From Blastobasis lacticolella (lineage: Eukaryota > Arthropoda > Insecta > Lepidoptera > Blastobasidae), in assembly GCA_905147135.1 (NCBI GenBank), contig LR990044.1:16372122-16436121 (forward strand): 64,000 nt of DNA. Direction: 5' to 3'. The notes under the pieces are model-generated. The model did no database searches, was not told the origin of the DNA, and saw nothing but the letters and a program-made list of their open reading frames with translations. Each line of letters opens with the position of its first letter. Positions within the stretch are counted from its first letter, which is position 1. This document shows, piece after piece, positions 31,305 through 42,800 of this stretch. Position numbers and translations under genes: made by a program.

Positions 31305-33118
31305 CCTTTGTCCTTAGATGATAACATGCTGGAGCCCTGGTCAATCCTACTTACGCTAATATTGTTATAACAATTAATATTATAAGCTAACAATGTAGTA
31401 ATATACTTTTTGTCCTTTTGCTTGAGATACAATGTATCATTTGTACAAATAATATTGCCAACAAATTTGTTGATGTCAAAAAATGTAAATGCGTTACTAT
31501 AACGAGTCAAATTATATAAACATGTATTCAGTCTATGAATACGTCTATTTAACTTAGGGTCATTATTTGTGTATGGGAAAGCACACAAAGTAATTTTATT
31601 AAAATTATGGGACTGAATTTTTTGAAAACTCTCTACGATATCATTTCTAGTTATTCCCATGCTATTTCCGACCATTACTATAATATTGGTACGGTCTTCA
31701 TTACATTGTTGACTAGCTACATTTATTATCTCATTAAATGATCGGTTTGGCAAACAATGATTACAAACAGATGTATTGACATCATTACTTATTAATATGC
31801 CCATGCCTTTGCCAAGCGAATCGGAATATATTATGGTGCGTATTGAACTCTTTGCCGTGTCCGTAGTGCCCGCCAATCTCGCTGTCGCCACGACGGCCGG
31901 GGCGGCTGGGGTCTTGTGGGGCCTGACGACCGCGGGCTGGATGTGGGCCGCGGGGGCCGTAGAGCGCGTCGATCTCCTTGCTATGGTGGCATAGGAGGTG
32001 GCCGCAATAGCCGGTGCGTCTGTGGCCTTGAATGGCTCGTCGACCGCGGGCTGGATGTAGGCCGCGTGGGCTGTAGAGCGCGTCGTTCTCCTCGCAGCGG
32101 CGGCATAAGAGGTGGCCGCGAAGGCCGGGGCGGCTGAGGCTTTGGGGGGCCCGCCGACAGCAGGTACGATGTGGGCCGCGGTGGCAGAGGTGGTCGCGAC
32201 GGCCGGGGCGGCCAACACCTTACACCCGGCGCCCGCGGGCTCGACGTTCACCGCAGGAGCCGCGGTGCTCGCAGCGTGCGCCTCGGAGGCGACGACAATG
32301 TTTTGCGGCTGGGGCGCGGGGCGCTGAAGCTGCGAAGCGACACACTCACATTCCTCTTCTTTGGCAGTCATCAGTCGTTCGATCATGTCCGTGTTTTCAT
32401 TTGACAATTTGACCATTTCAGAGGTAGCTTCTCTCCAAGTAATGATTTCATTTTGTGCTATTTTATATTTTCTATTTACTATCTTTAAGTCTACTTGCAA
32501 CTTTTTTATTTTTTTATTCATCTCGTGTGTCTCCGTGGTATGAGTTTGTTGCGCACGTACCAATTTAGAATTACAATCTTCAAAATCAATTCGCAACTTT
32601 TTCGTTAATTTTTTAATTATATTTATATTAAGTAAAGATGCCATTGATGTGGTCTCATTCCAGGAATTGCATAGGTCAGAAGTGTTTTCAGACACTGCTT
32701 GGTGATCATGTTCTGGTTCTACTAATTCATCATAAAGACACTGGGATTTTTGGTGTGAATCGCAAGACTGTCGCTGCTCATATTTTGTTATGATATTGTG
32801 AGCCTCGCTCAGAGCTAGCTCCAGTTCTGAGATTCTGCTCAAGGCACTTGTGTAATTCCTGTGACAGGTCTGCTGTTCTGTGAGTACTTTGCGTATCTCG
32901 TCTCTGTCCCTGGTTACTTCCAAGTACTCCTTATGCATAGATGCAAGCTCACTCTTTAACTGAGTGTTAGTGCCAATGATGCTTTGGATCTCCTGTTCTG
33001 CGTCTATGCGTTCCTCCAACAGCTGGTCGCAGAGAGTTTTGGAGCATTTCAGCTCGTCCAGCGCCAGCTGCAGCTTGCATTCGATCTCCTCGCAGGCAGC
33101 GCGTCGTGTCTTCACCAT
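31289..33118 (-). CDS. LINE ORF1: coiled-coil protein with a degenerate SGNH-esterase-like domain (609 aa)
   Basis: Residues about 8-120 and 165-235 are heptad-rich and charged (coiled coil, likely for multimerisation). Residues about 280-420 are Ala/Pro-rich, with a 38-residue tandem unit containing AARRTTRSTA and IQPAV; the DNA repeats at 114 bp (for example 31929 and 32043). The C-terminal 180 residues resemble the SGNH/GDSL fold of CR1 ORF1 proteins: SDSLGKG at 432-438 supplies the block I Ser. The block III site reads VGNSM where GxND is usual, and the D-x-x-H site reads DTLYL with Tyr for His. It is probably an RNA-binding chaperone without esterase activity. Start is the first ATG of the frame. 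Confidence 0.88.
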   Translation of the reverse strand: MVKTRRAACEEIECKLQLALDELKCSKTLCDQLLEERIDAEQEIQSIIGTNTQLKSELASMHKEYLEVTRDRDEIRKVLTEQQTCHRNYTSALSRISELELALSEAHNIITKYEQRQSCDSHQKSQCLYDELVEPEHDHQAVSENTSDLCNSWNETTSMASLLNINIIKKLTKKLRIDFEDCNSKLVRAQQTHTTETHEMNKKIKKLQVDLKIVNRKYKIAQNEIITWREATSEMVKLSNENTDMIERLMTAKEEECECVASQLQRPAPQPQNIVVASEAHAASTAAPAVNVEPAGAGCKVLAAPAVATTSATAAHIVPAVGGPPKASAAPAFAATSYAAAARRTTRSTAHAAYIQPAVDEPFKATDAPAIAATSYATIARRSTRSTAPAAHIQPAVVRPHKTPAAPAVVATARLAGTTDTAKSSIRTIIYSDSLGKGMGILISNDVNTSVCNHCLPNRSFNEIINVASQQCNEDRTNIIVMVGNSMGITRNDIVESFQKIQSHNFNKITLCAFPYTNNDPKLNRRIHRLNTCLYNLTRYSNAFTFFDINKFVGNIICTNDTLYLKQKDKKYITTLLAYNINCYNNISVSRIDQGSSMLSSKDKGCSLN

Positions 33119-33180
33119 ATTTGAAGGTATTCGTCAGCACTGGGCGGCCTGAAACTGACAACAAACCGGGACAGCAGAAA

Positions 33181-33358
33181 TTCCAACACGAATATTAGGA
33201 AGGAACACGTGAAGCTATCTTTAATATTAATCCAACTAATCTATAGTTTGTAAATATATAAATAATATACTATATTATTTAACCTTGTCAATAGTCAAAC
33301 AACCCCAAACAAATATTTAAATATCTATTAATTACTTTCTAATACGTACTATAAACTG
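33181..33358. other. Possible LINE leader or flank
   Basis: AT-rich. It may be the start of the LINE leader or unrelated flank. No feature recognised. Confidence 0.3.
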
Positions 33359-33605
33359 CTAATTTAGTTCTCCACTTAACAAAATATTATATATTATGGC
33401 AAAGCCCTCCACTGATTTGAAGGAGGCTCAAGTCAATAAGTTAAATTATACCTATGAAATGGCAAACAAACCATACACTGCTAATTTAGATATCTACTTA
33501 ACTAAATATAATATAATTATGGCAAAGCCCTCTACTGTTGTGGAGAAGGCTCCAGTCAAGCAGTTATTACCAACTAACTGGCAAACAAACAATAAAATAG
33601 CCTGT
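33359..33605. repeat. Two tandem units of about 123 bp
   Basis: CTAATTTAG...TTATGGCAAAGCCCTC occurs at 33359-33411 and again at about 33481-33534, and the sequence after each (GAAGGCTC.AGTCAA.) also matches. A weak third unit may follow to 33660. No element ends or coding potential. Confidence 0.8.
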
Positions 33606-35148
33606 TAACTAACTCCTTACTTAACATTAAAAAATAATCTATATTATTTCACTTATTTCACTGATATTAATGTGGTCAAACAATGACTTAATACTTATAC
33701 TTATACCTACGAACTATAGTTAACAAACAGCAATACAGTTTGCTAATTAAGCTGGGCAATCCCCTATTTAATATGTATCTATAAGCAATTATGCAAGCAG
33801 TTTTAAGAGGTATGGTAAATCCAATTTACGAGCCCCTGCTATTAAGTGACTATTATTAAAATATTCTGACAACAACTAGTAATACCTACAAACATTAGGA
33901 ATCTGTAATCAGTTAATCACCTATCACTTATCGGTCCACACCTAAGTACCACGCTAGCCAGCTGGGTATGTCAAACTACCCACCCACCCACATTACAACG
34001 TAAATGGCATAAAAAAATGGAAAAAGTAAAATAAGATAAATACAAAGCGGGAAAGATAAACAGGGGAAAGGCAGGCGTTATATAATAAATTAAAGTTAAA
34101 GTTAGATGAGAGGTCTCAGAATGAAGAGTAAAAAAAGAGGTAGGTATCTGTTTAGCACCTACTCTGTACCTAAAGCAAATCTGCAAAAACGGCGGACGCA
34201 TGCACCCACCGCAGAGAGAAATATGTGCCTTGTGTCTTGTATTGATGCGATATTGTTATTTCTGTGCAGTATGTGTTGTCTGAGGTCAATGTTTTTTGTC
34301 TTCTACTTCGCTTCCACTAATTGTCAAGCGAAGAGAGCCGGTAAACTGGACCTAGTGAGTGGATAAACGTTGTTCACTAGATAATGTGAACGCTGTGCAG
34401 TTTAAAATTGCGTGTTTTATGTTTAATAAGTGTATAGGTAGGCAAACCAAACACAACACTCCAATACGCAGGCGAATACGTCCACAGTCAAATTCGTGGG
34501 TTCGTGGGGTTACCACCAGCGACTATCTACGTAAATATAGTAGGTGAGTAGCTATGAATCTATAAACTCGAAAATTTCGATTTCCGCGGCTTGGCAATCT
34601 GTTGGATACCTACGAGTGCAATACGTATCGCGTAGGTACTCACTCACCGGTAGTAATAACAATCGATAATTATTTAGGGATCAATTATGAATGAATACGT
34701 ATAATAGGTATGTAGGTGTAGAAAGATAGATGCAATCTGTTTCGATAATTATAGAAGTAAGTCCTTAATAAAATTACCTAGTCTAAATATTTTACAGTAC
34801 GTAGATAGGCTTAACTAAATCTGTGCGTGAAAGTTAGTAAAACTAGCAAAATAAACAATACTCGCCTGTTTCGTTGTCCTCTTATTTCGATCGAACAAAG
34901 GCGACCGTTACGACTTTAGTGTCGTTATAATAACTTTTTTGCCACAAACACTGGCACCATAGAAATCGTAACACTTGTTTGTTATGATATACTGTCACAA
35001 ATTAATAACTTGTTTAAACTTATCAACAATTATAACTATTTTTAAAATAAATTAATTGACGAGTAATGCAATTTCACGTCTTAACCCGGGTATTTCCAAC
35101 TTTGAGGGTAATCGGAAAGGTTGCCTTTTGTACGCGAAATATGCTGGT
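33606..35148. other. No gene recognised
   Basis: AT-rich, short frames only (33971-34201 minus, 34106-34366 plus), without motifs or splice signals I can support. No family matches within the window. Confidence 0.5.
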
Positions 35149-35159
35149 TGAATATGTGG

Positions 35160-35413
35160 TTGTCCGTGTGGTGTCCGGCAGAGTAGAATAGCACCAACCC
35201 TATACTCATGGGTGTCGTACGAGGCAACTAATGTTTTCGAGGTGAAAGATCTAGAGTCTCCGTAGGATGGAAAATGGGCAGCAGCATTTTCAATTACTAT
35301 AATTCAGACACTGCGATCTCCAACCCGCCTGCCAAGCGTAGATTATGGTAATAACCTCCCCTTTCGTGGGAGAGGCCCTAAGTCCAGCAATGGACTGTTA
35401 TGAGCTGTGATGA
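35160..35413 (+). mobile_element. Short RTE-derived repeat with perfect 11-bp target duplication
   Basis: Flanked by TGAATATGTGG at 35149-35159 and 35414-35424. Starts TTGTCCGTGTGGTGTCCGG, carries GAATAGCACCAACC, GGGTGTCGTACGAGGC, ATGGGCAGCAGCATTTTC and GCGATCTCCAACCCGCCTGC, and ends GAGCTGTGATGA. It is the most complete plus-strand copy and shows the uninterrupted middle for comparison with 54837-55300. Non-coding. Confidence 0.93.
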
Positions 35414-35424
35414 TGAATATGTGG

Positions 35425-36548
35425 ACTAAAGATGCGTCCAGATCTAGCGAACGTGTCACGAATGAGCCGTTGCAGCATCGATTCGCGCTCTGCTCGCACT
35501 TACTCACCAAAGCATGAAGCACTCAAATCAATGTGCACAACGCTCACTAATCAACTTCGAAACTGCACCGCATCGCCATATAAAGTACAGTCGTTTTTTT
35601 CTCGATTGGCGAGTATTACCCATTGTAATGTAGTATCCATTATTTAAGTCCTTTGGTTTTTGGGGGCCTGGAGACCTGTAACACAGGTTACTCGTAATCT
35701 CGTACAGGAAAACTTTATGTAACAATTATCGTAAATGTGGAGAAAATAAACTAACATTTTCTTTATTTATTTTATTCACTTGTCCACAGACTACAGCGCG
35801 TAACAGTGCGAAATATTTTGTGTACGAGTACTATAAAGAGACTTGTCAATAATTAGTTACAATCTCGCTACTACTAAGCGCAAAATTCTTCGAATTTACA
35901 CATATGATCGGCAGGGTCGTTTTTATATATATGTAGGTAAAATACGACCCTGCCTTTATGCTAGTATCAACTGTATACCAAGGATTATGCAAAAATGGCA
36001 GTTTACGTAGCCGTTTCCCCGTACCAAATCCTTCTCATCCATCAATTAGGGTAATAGGTCGATTTAAAACCAACCCTGCTGTAAACAAGGTTTCAAACTC
36101 GCTCATAAAATCCAGGACAGTTACATAACGCAGCAGGGAAAAGGAACGAAGCACTTTTAATCCTGAATCCGCACCACCGAGCCACTTTATTGCCTTAAAA
36201 GTCCCTATCTTGCTTTATCTCGACTCATCCACAGAATTACTTCGCTCACCATAGCAGTAAATAGTAAATACCTAGGACTCGTCGAAACAAAATACCTCCT
36301 GCGGAATTTCACCAATAAAAATATTTAGGTCAAGCGTTTACAGGTTCCCAAATGTCGAACAGTATTACTCGCCATTTGTAACTAGGCAAGTCGGTAAAAT
36401 ACCGGCACTTAGCTTCCGTTTCCGTTGCACGAATACTTTTGTTGGGAACTGTACCTGCTCATTTCCTGTTGCTAACAATTTCGCTTGACCCGCCATGTTA
36501 TTTGGCAAATGCTATTTGTATTTGTAAATAGAACAAGGATGTTGACAT
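35425..36548. other. No gene; one short inverted repeat
   Basis: GGCAGGGTCGT at 35910-35920 and its perfect complement ACGACCCTGCC at 35944-35954, with matching T/A runs inside, make a 45-bp hairpin. Otherwise AT-rich DNA with no supported gene. Confidence 0.5.
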
Positions 36549-36826
36549 GATTCCGGCATGTAGAGCGCATGGATGAAAGAAGATTGACGAAAGAGGTGTA
36601 TAGTGCGAATTTGGAAAACTGGCCCTTAAGAGGACGACCCAGAAAAACATTTACTGATCAGATCAGAAATATTCTCAAAAAAGCTGTAGTCCGAAGTGGC
36701 AAGAATAAAAGAAGATTTAGGAAAAGAGTTGTGGATATATGCGAGGCTAGGGAGTTGTGTCAGGACAGAGCAAAGTGGCGGTCCGTAGTCTCTGCCTACC
36801 CCACCTGTGGGACAGAGGTGTAAGCT
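36549..36826 (+). pseudogene. C-terminal fragment of a LINE-type reverse transcriptase
   Basis: The open frame carries LTKEVYSANLENWPLRGRPR, then ICEARELCQDRAKWRSVVSA. The order R-GRPR-F.D.I, EAR, DR..WR..V is the end of LINE ORF2 proteins. It ends with a short TATG microsatellite at about 36824-36845. 5' truncated; its family is not the same as the others in this window. Confidence 0.6.
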
Positions 36827-36845
36827 ATATGTATGTATGTATATA

Positions 36846-37868
36846 ATTAGTACATGGATCAGATTAGTCGTATATGTCGCGAGATGCTGACGTCATCGGA
36901 TATGCCCCACACGATTCCGTCAGGAAACAATTTCCCAACTTTGCGTATAAAATGCGGCACTCCGCCGGTAATTTCACAGAGTAATGTAACAACTTAGCGA
37001 CTCCATACCCGGCCTTACATATTAACTAGCTCCTACATATTTTTTGGGCCGCTTCCGTGTGTACGTGACAGCCGTGACGTCACTCGACAGACATTTCGAT
37101 CCGCACTCGCCCAGCCTCTTTATGACGTCATAAATCATTTGCATAACCGAATAAAAACGCGGGCAAAGTGCTCCAGCCGACAAACTCACGCCGAATTAAC
37201 TAAGATTTACAACGGTCACATGAAACAAACACGGTCTCACCTTAAGGGGCAGAAACTTCCGCCTTAGTTGCAGGATGGAACTACAGAAGCGTGAAGAGCC
37301 AATTAACGTTACTAATACTGGAGGCTATTTGAAGGTAATAATAATAATAATAGTGTCACACAACGTCATCTAGTCCTAAGCAAAGCTTGTGCCATGGATA
37401 AAATACTGGTAAATACATAACTTATTATACATAGAACACCAGACCCATAACAGAAATTAAAATTCGTCATTTCAATAGCGGCTGGGAATCAGACCTGGGA
37501 TCTCTACGTGGCGACCGACATGTTAACCAATGGAACCACTCAGGTCGTCGTCGGTTATTGGATGAAACTATAGGAGTGTATAGTGTGTTGGCCAATTAAC
37601 GTTACTAATACTGGAGACTGTTTGAAGGCTTCCCGTGATAATACATATCCATTGGTGGTTCTGCGTTGTTAATAAGATATATACAACCTGTTGCATGGTA
37701 ATAACGTTGATAATGAAGTGAACCTGAGGTGTGAATAGCGATATTGTTTCGTACTATTTAGAACCTGTTTCCTAAATAGTTACATCTACAGAAGTTCCAG
37801 ATCTTATTTGACAGATATCTGTGATTGCGTCTCCCTCTGAAAAATACAGTTAAGTTAAGGGGTACTAA
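36846..37868. repeat. Unannotated DNA with a 38-bp direct repeat pair
   Basis: GCCAATTAACGTTACTAATA followed by CTGGAG.CT.TTTGAAGG occurs at about 37299-37336 and 37593-37630, with two or three differences. The spacer holds GTAATAATAATAATAATAG. No gene recognised; the segment 37070-37200 is rich in TGACGTCA-type sites (TGACGTCACTC at 37075, ATGACGTCATAA at 37122). Confidence 0.5.
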
Positions 37869-38355
37869 CAGGGCCTCAAGTCCGCTATATTTAATTATCT
37901 CACAATTCGTTTATTTTTATTTATTTATTGTTATCTGTGCTATACACAAACCAATAAAGTTTCCACTTAGTTATAGTGTACACTTGTCATCTACATAGCC
38001 AACAAGACAAATTGGGTATTTTGCAAAATATTGTAGGTAACTGCTATGAAGTTGTAATCGAATCGACTCTCAATCGACGCTCTGATTGGTTTGGCGATCT
38101 GAAATCCACCGACCAAGAGACTGATGTATTTAATTTTCGGTTTTTTACGTAAATTAAATTGTCCGCAATAAAGGACCCTTGTCAAATAAGAGGAGAATAC
38201 CGTTTTATCACAAAATCGAATCGAGCTACGATTGTAACACCAATCGAAAATCAATCGAGTTTGTTTGATATTTTATTGGTAGCAGAATATCAAAAACGTG
38301 TCGAACTGCGGTTGTATTCCAACAAATCGATCGTAGGTGTAGGTGGTGATAGAGG
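37869..38355. mobile_element. MITE-like repeat related to 58105-58289
   Basis: Opens CCTCAAGTCCGCTATATTTA, like GGACTTGAGTCCGCTAATTTA at 58108. The interior TTGTAATCG.ATCG..CTCAATCG and TTTTCGG-TTTTACGTAAATTAAATTG parallel TTGTAATCGGTTCGCAATCG and TTTTTCGTACTTTGGGTAAATTG there. The right end is unclear and no terminal repeat is apparent in this copy. Confidence 0.45.
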
Positions 38356-38621
38356 CCTTTAGAGTTACGAAGTATTATATGACTAGCGACCCGTCGTAAA
38401 TCGAAATGTACGTTGATTTACTTAGACAATGTTCTAACGCTGAAGGGCACAGCTGTTCTGAGCGTACGCCGTAATTTTTAGGGTTCCGGACCTCAAACCC
38501 GCTGTAACAGGGGCGCGGTGTGCGCATCGGAGAACACTTAAAACAACCGTACCCTTTTATTAGCGCTGTCATTTGTATTCCTTTGACAAGGTTCCGATCC
38601 ATTCTGAATAATAAAAATAAA

Positions 38622-38895
38622 TAGTCATCGTCCTGTCATCGTCCCGGTTGTACTCACGCATACGAGGGCTCTGGGTCCGCCTTCACCATGATCCATGATC
38701 TGACAGATCAGATAATTCAAGTAGAGTGGCAGCCGTCTGATCTCCATGACCCTTTTAACACGTAGACCTGACCAGATTGGATCATGGTTATACATTCAGT
38801 CGCATAAATATGCAGGTTTCCGCACGATGTTTTCCCTCACAGTTATCGGTTAGTGTTCAACTAATGTACATAACTCAGAGAAGAGTCATTGGGAA
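38622..38895 (-). repeat. SINE family S lacking its tRNA-like head
   Basis: Minus-strand copy with the 3' end at the low end (CATCGTCCCGGTTGTACTC), body through GATTGGATCATGG and GACTCTTCTCTGAGTTATGT on minus. Beyond 38895 the sequence GAATCTATCAGGGGGATTGG retains only traces of the head. Probably inactive. Confidence 0.8.
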
Positions 38896-39802
38896 TCTAT
38901 CAGGGGGATTGGAAATAATTCGAAGAATTTCCAAGTAGGAAATTAACTCTACACTACAACACACAAGTGGCTATCCGCGTTGGAGAAACAGGTCTATTAA
39001 AGGAACCAATTGAGCATGGATCTGGGCAGATGAGCTTAATGTATCAGTTTTCATCGGATGAAGGTTTCAGTGCCACATACCGGTATATAGCGGCACTAGC
39101 TATCTCTTGCTACCTCTTGCTTACGAGTCGGGCTCTCTAGCCATCAGGACACCGACGCTCTTGGTCCGTTCCATTCTGATTGCGCGCGGATTATATGCCT
39201 TATGACTGCTACTGAACCCATGGATTGGGTTTCCAGTAATTAATTGCCACTCAAATCGTAACATTTATTGACAGAATGTAGGGCAACAGATGTTTGACGC
39301 AGTTAGGTCAATCAATGGCGAACACTTCAAGGGCCGAGGTAGGAATCGAGAACATCCCAATTTAGATTCTTTCTATTTGAAAAGGATGTTTACAGAGGCT
39401 CAAGGCTTTACAGTAAGTAGCGTCTGGGGATCCTTCATTAACGGATCAATGTTAAATTAGACACTGCAAATAATAAACGATGATGAAACTTTTGGAATTT
39501 ACAATTGCTTATTTCAGGTAATTTCAGGTTGCGATTGATGTTAATTAGGTAGTTGTGGACGCAAGCGTAACCATTAAAATTTTATGCTATTTATTCAAAT
39601 TAACAATATAAAAGTAAATGGCAACAACAGTCATTATAGACTGTGAGGACGCCGTAGGTTATTGTACGTCATCGATTAAAAGAAAAATTCCACTTTGTAG
39701 CGATAGTGAGATTCAGGAGACCCACAAATAGTATAAAGAATCTTTATTTTTATATATGTATAGTATTTATTATAATATTATATATGTTTATTCTATCTTG
39801 AT
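38896..39802. other. No gene recognised
   Basis: No supported gene or repeat family. Becomes strongly AT-rich toward the RTE insertion site (39740-39800). Confidence 0.5.
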
Positions 39803-39813
39803 ATAGTTAGTAT

Positions 39814-42800
39814 GTGTTGTGTGGTGTAGTTAGGTGGTGTGTGGTGCCGCCACTGTGGTGTGTGGTGCCGCCACTTAAAAGAATAGCACCACCCCATCTC
39901 TTCCCGTGGGTGTCGTAAGAGGCGACTAAGGGAATAACCCGGAAGATGGGCAGCAGCATCTTTCGGGTACATTTACATCTACTTCACTGCGATCGCCAAC
40001 CCGCCTGCCAAGCGTGGCGATTATGGCAACCCCCCCCTGATGACAAGCACACACAGGCCACGGCCCCCAGTACCCGGCGGCCCCGCTATTCCGGACTATG
40101 GTAGCGGTCACGGTAACGGCGGGGCAGGGGGTGCGAAGAATCACCGGATGCGACCAGGCTACCACAAAGCACGACCACTGGCCCTGGCTACATACAATGT
40201 CCAGACACTGCGGACCGACGAAAAGCTCGTGGAACTGGAGGAAGTGGTAAGCAGATTAAATTGGGATATTATAGGGTTATCTGAAGTCCGAAGAAAGGGG
40301 GAGGACTCGATAATCCTAAAGTCCGGAAATCTGCTTTACTTTCGGGAGGGCGACCAACTATCCCTAGGTGGTGTCGGGTTCCTCGTCCACAAATCCCTCG
40401 TGAACAACATAGTCAAAATCGAGAGTGTGTCGTCTAGGGTAGCGTACCTTATACTCAGAATTACCAAGCGGTATTCGTTGAAGGTCATACAGGTCTACGC
40501 ACCGACTTCGACTCACTCCGACGATGAAGTGGAGGCTATGTATGAGGATATTTCTACAGCCATGCATACCTCCAAGACACACTATACCGTTGTCATGGGG
40601 GATTTCAACGCGAAACTGGGCAAACGAGGCGGAGACGAGTTGAGAGTGGGGCAATTTGGAATTGGAAGTCGGAACGCCCGTGGCCAGATGCTGGCCGGCT
40701 TTATGGAGAAGGAGGGACTCTTTATGATGAACTCATTTTTCAGGAAGCCGGATCATCGCAGATGGACGTGGGTTAGTCCCGATGGTGTCACAAAAAATGA
40801 GATTGACTTCATCCTATCTACGAAACGGCATATATTCAATGATGTCTCGGTGATCAATAGCGTTAAAATTGGCAGTGATCACCGCTTGGTAAGAGGCACA
40901 TTGAATATTAATCCCCAGCTGGAAAGATCGAGATTGATGAGGTCCACGCTCCGGCCTATACCCATCCAAATCCAAAACCCCGAGAGCTTTCAACTCGAAT
41001 TACAAAATCGCTTCGAGTGCCTAGGAGAGTGCGTCGACGTGGACGACTATAATAACAGGTTCGTGGAAACTGTCTATACGGTTGGGTCAAAGTTTTATAA
41101 GGCCTGCCGTACAAACAGAACAAACAAAATCTCTGACGATACCCTCAAACTCATCGAAGAAAGACGCGGAATGACTCTGCAGTCCCCTGATGATGTCTCT
41201 CAATTTAGGCGACTTAATCGACAGATCTCCAAGTCTCTGACTCGCGACATACGCCGCTTCAATACTACCAATATTGAGGCGGCGATCGAGCGGAACAAAG
41301 GCTCTAAAGTCTTTGCGAGAGATCTGTCGATTGGACAGAGCCAGTTGACGAGACTGAAAACGGATGACGGCAGAGTTGTTTCGACCAAGTCCGAGGTTTT
41401 GAGGGAAGTCGAGAGGTTCTATGGACAGTTATACACGACAACACGGGCACCTGTTACCAGTATGGCAAAAGACCCCAGAGCCAAGTTGACCCGACACTAC
41501 ACCGAAGATATCCCGGACATCAGCCTGTACGAGATTAGTATGGCTCTCAAACAGCTTAAGAACAACAAGGCGCCGGGTGATGATGGAATTACGGCTGAGC
41601 TTCTGAAAGCTGGTGGCAAACCTGTGCTTAAGACCCTTCAGAAGCTGTTCAATTCCGTCATCCTCGAGGGCAAAACGCCGGAAGCATGGCACAGAAGCAT
41701 AGTCATATTGTTCTTCAAGAAAGGTGATAAGGCTCTCTTGAAGAACTTCAGACCAATATCGCTGCTGACCCATGTCTATAAGCTGTTTTCGAGAGTCATT
41801 ACGAATCGTCTCGCACGCAGGTTTGATGACTTCCAGCCTCCCGAACAAGCCGGATTCCGAAAAGGTTTTAGTACCATAGACCACATACATACGCTGCGGC
41901 AGGTTGTACAGAAGACCGAAGAGTATAACCGGCCATTATGCTTGGCGTTTGTGGACTATGAGAAAGCCTTCGATTCGATCGAAACTTGGGCGGTGCTCCA
42001 GTCTCTACAGCGGTGCCAAATTGACTATCGATATATCGAAGCACTGAAGTGTTTGTACGAAAACGCCACTATGTCAGTTCGTCTCCAGGACAAGACCACA
42101 GAACCTATTCAGCTGCAGCGAGGTGTTAGACAAGGTGATGTCATATCACCGAAGTTGTTCACCGCTGCACTGGAGGATATCTTTAGGCTTCTGGACTGGG
42201 ACGGACTTGGCATCAATATTAACGGCGAGTACCTCACGCACCTCAGATTTGCTGACGATATCGTAGTCATGGCTGAAACCCTGGAAGACTTGGGCAAAAT
42301 GCTCGATGACCTCTGTAGTGCCTCTCAACAAGTAGGTCTTAAAATGAATATGGACAAGACGAAAATTATGTCGAATGTCCATGTTGTGCCTACTCCAGTG
42401 ACAGTTGGAGGCACTCCACTTGAAGTTGTTGACGACTATACATACCTAGGACAAATAGTCCGGCTAGGTAGGTCCAATTTCGAGAAAGAGGTCAATCGAC
42501 GAATCCAACTCGGTTGGGCAGCGTTCGGGAAGCTACGCCACATATTTTCGTCCCAATTACCGCAGTGTCTCAAGACGAAGGTCTTTGACCAATGTGTGTT
42601 GCCAGTGATGACTTACGGATCTGAAACGTGGCCACTCACTATGGGCCTTATAAGAAAGCTCACTGTTGCCCAAAGGGCAATGGAAAGAGCTATGCTCGGA
42701 GTTTCTTTGCGCGATCGAGTCAGAAATGAGGAGATCCGCAAGCGAACCAAGGTCACCGACATAGCTCTAAGGATTGCCAGACTGAAGTGGCAGTGGGCAG

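Larger units (their letters stand above)
27588..33180 (-). mobile_element. CR1-type LINE with two open ORFs and a TTTTCA tail
   Basis: On minus: a short leader, ORF1 (33118-31289), ORF2 (31304-28410) overlapping ORF1 by 16 nt, a 3' UTR of about 800 bp that becomes CG-rich at 27700-27900, then AATAAATACT and a (TTTTCA)n tail at 27588-27617. Tandem-repeat tails instead of poly(A) and an esterase-like ORF1 fit the CR1 group. Both frames are undisrupted, which suggests a fairly recent insertion. The 5' boundary is approximate and no target duplication was found; 5' truncation cannot be excluded. Confidence 0.88.

Noticed and set aside
41429..41890. 153-codon minus-strand frame
   Set aside because: It is the complement of the RTE reverse transcriptase coding region and shows no motif of its own.
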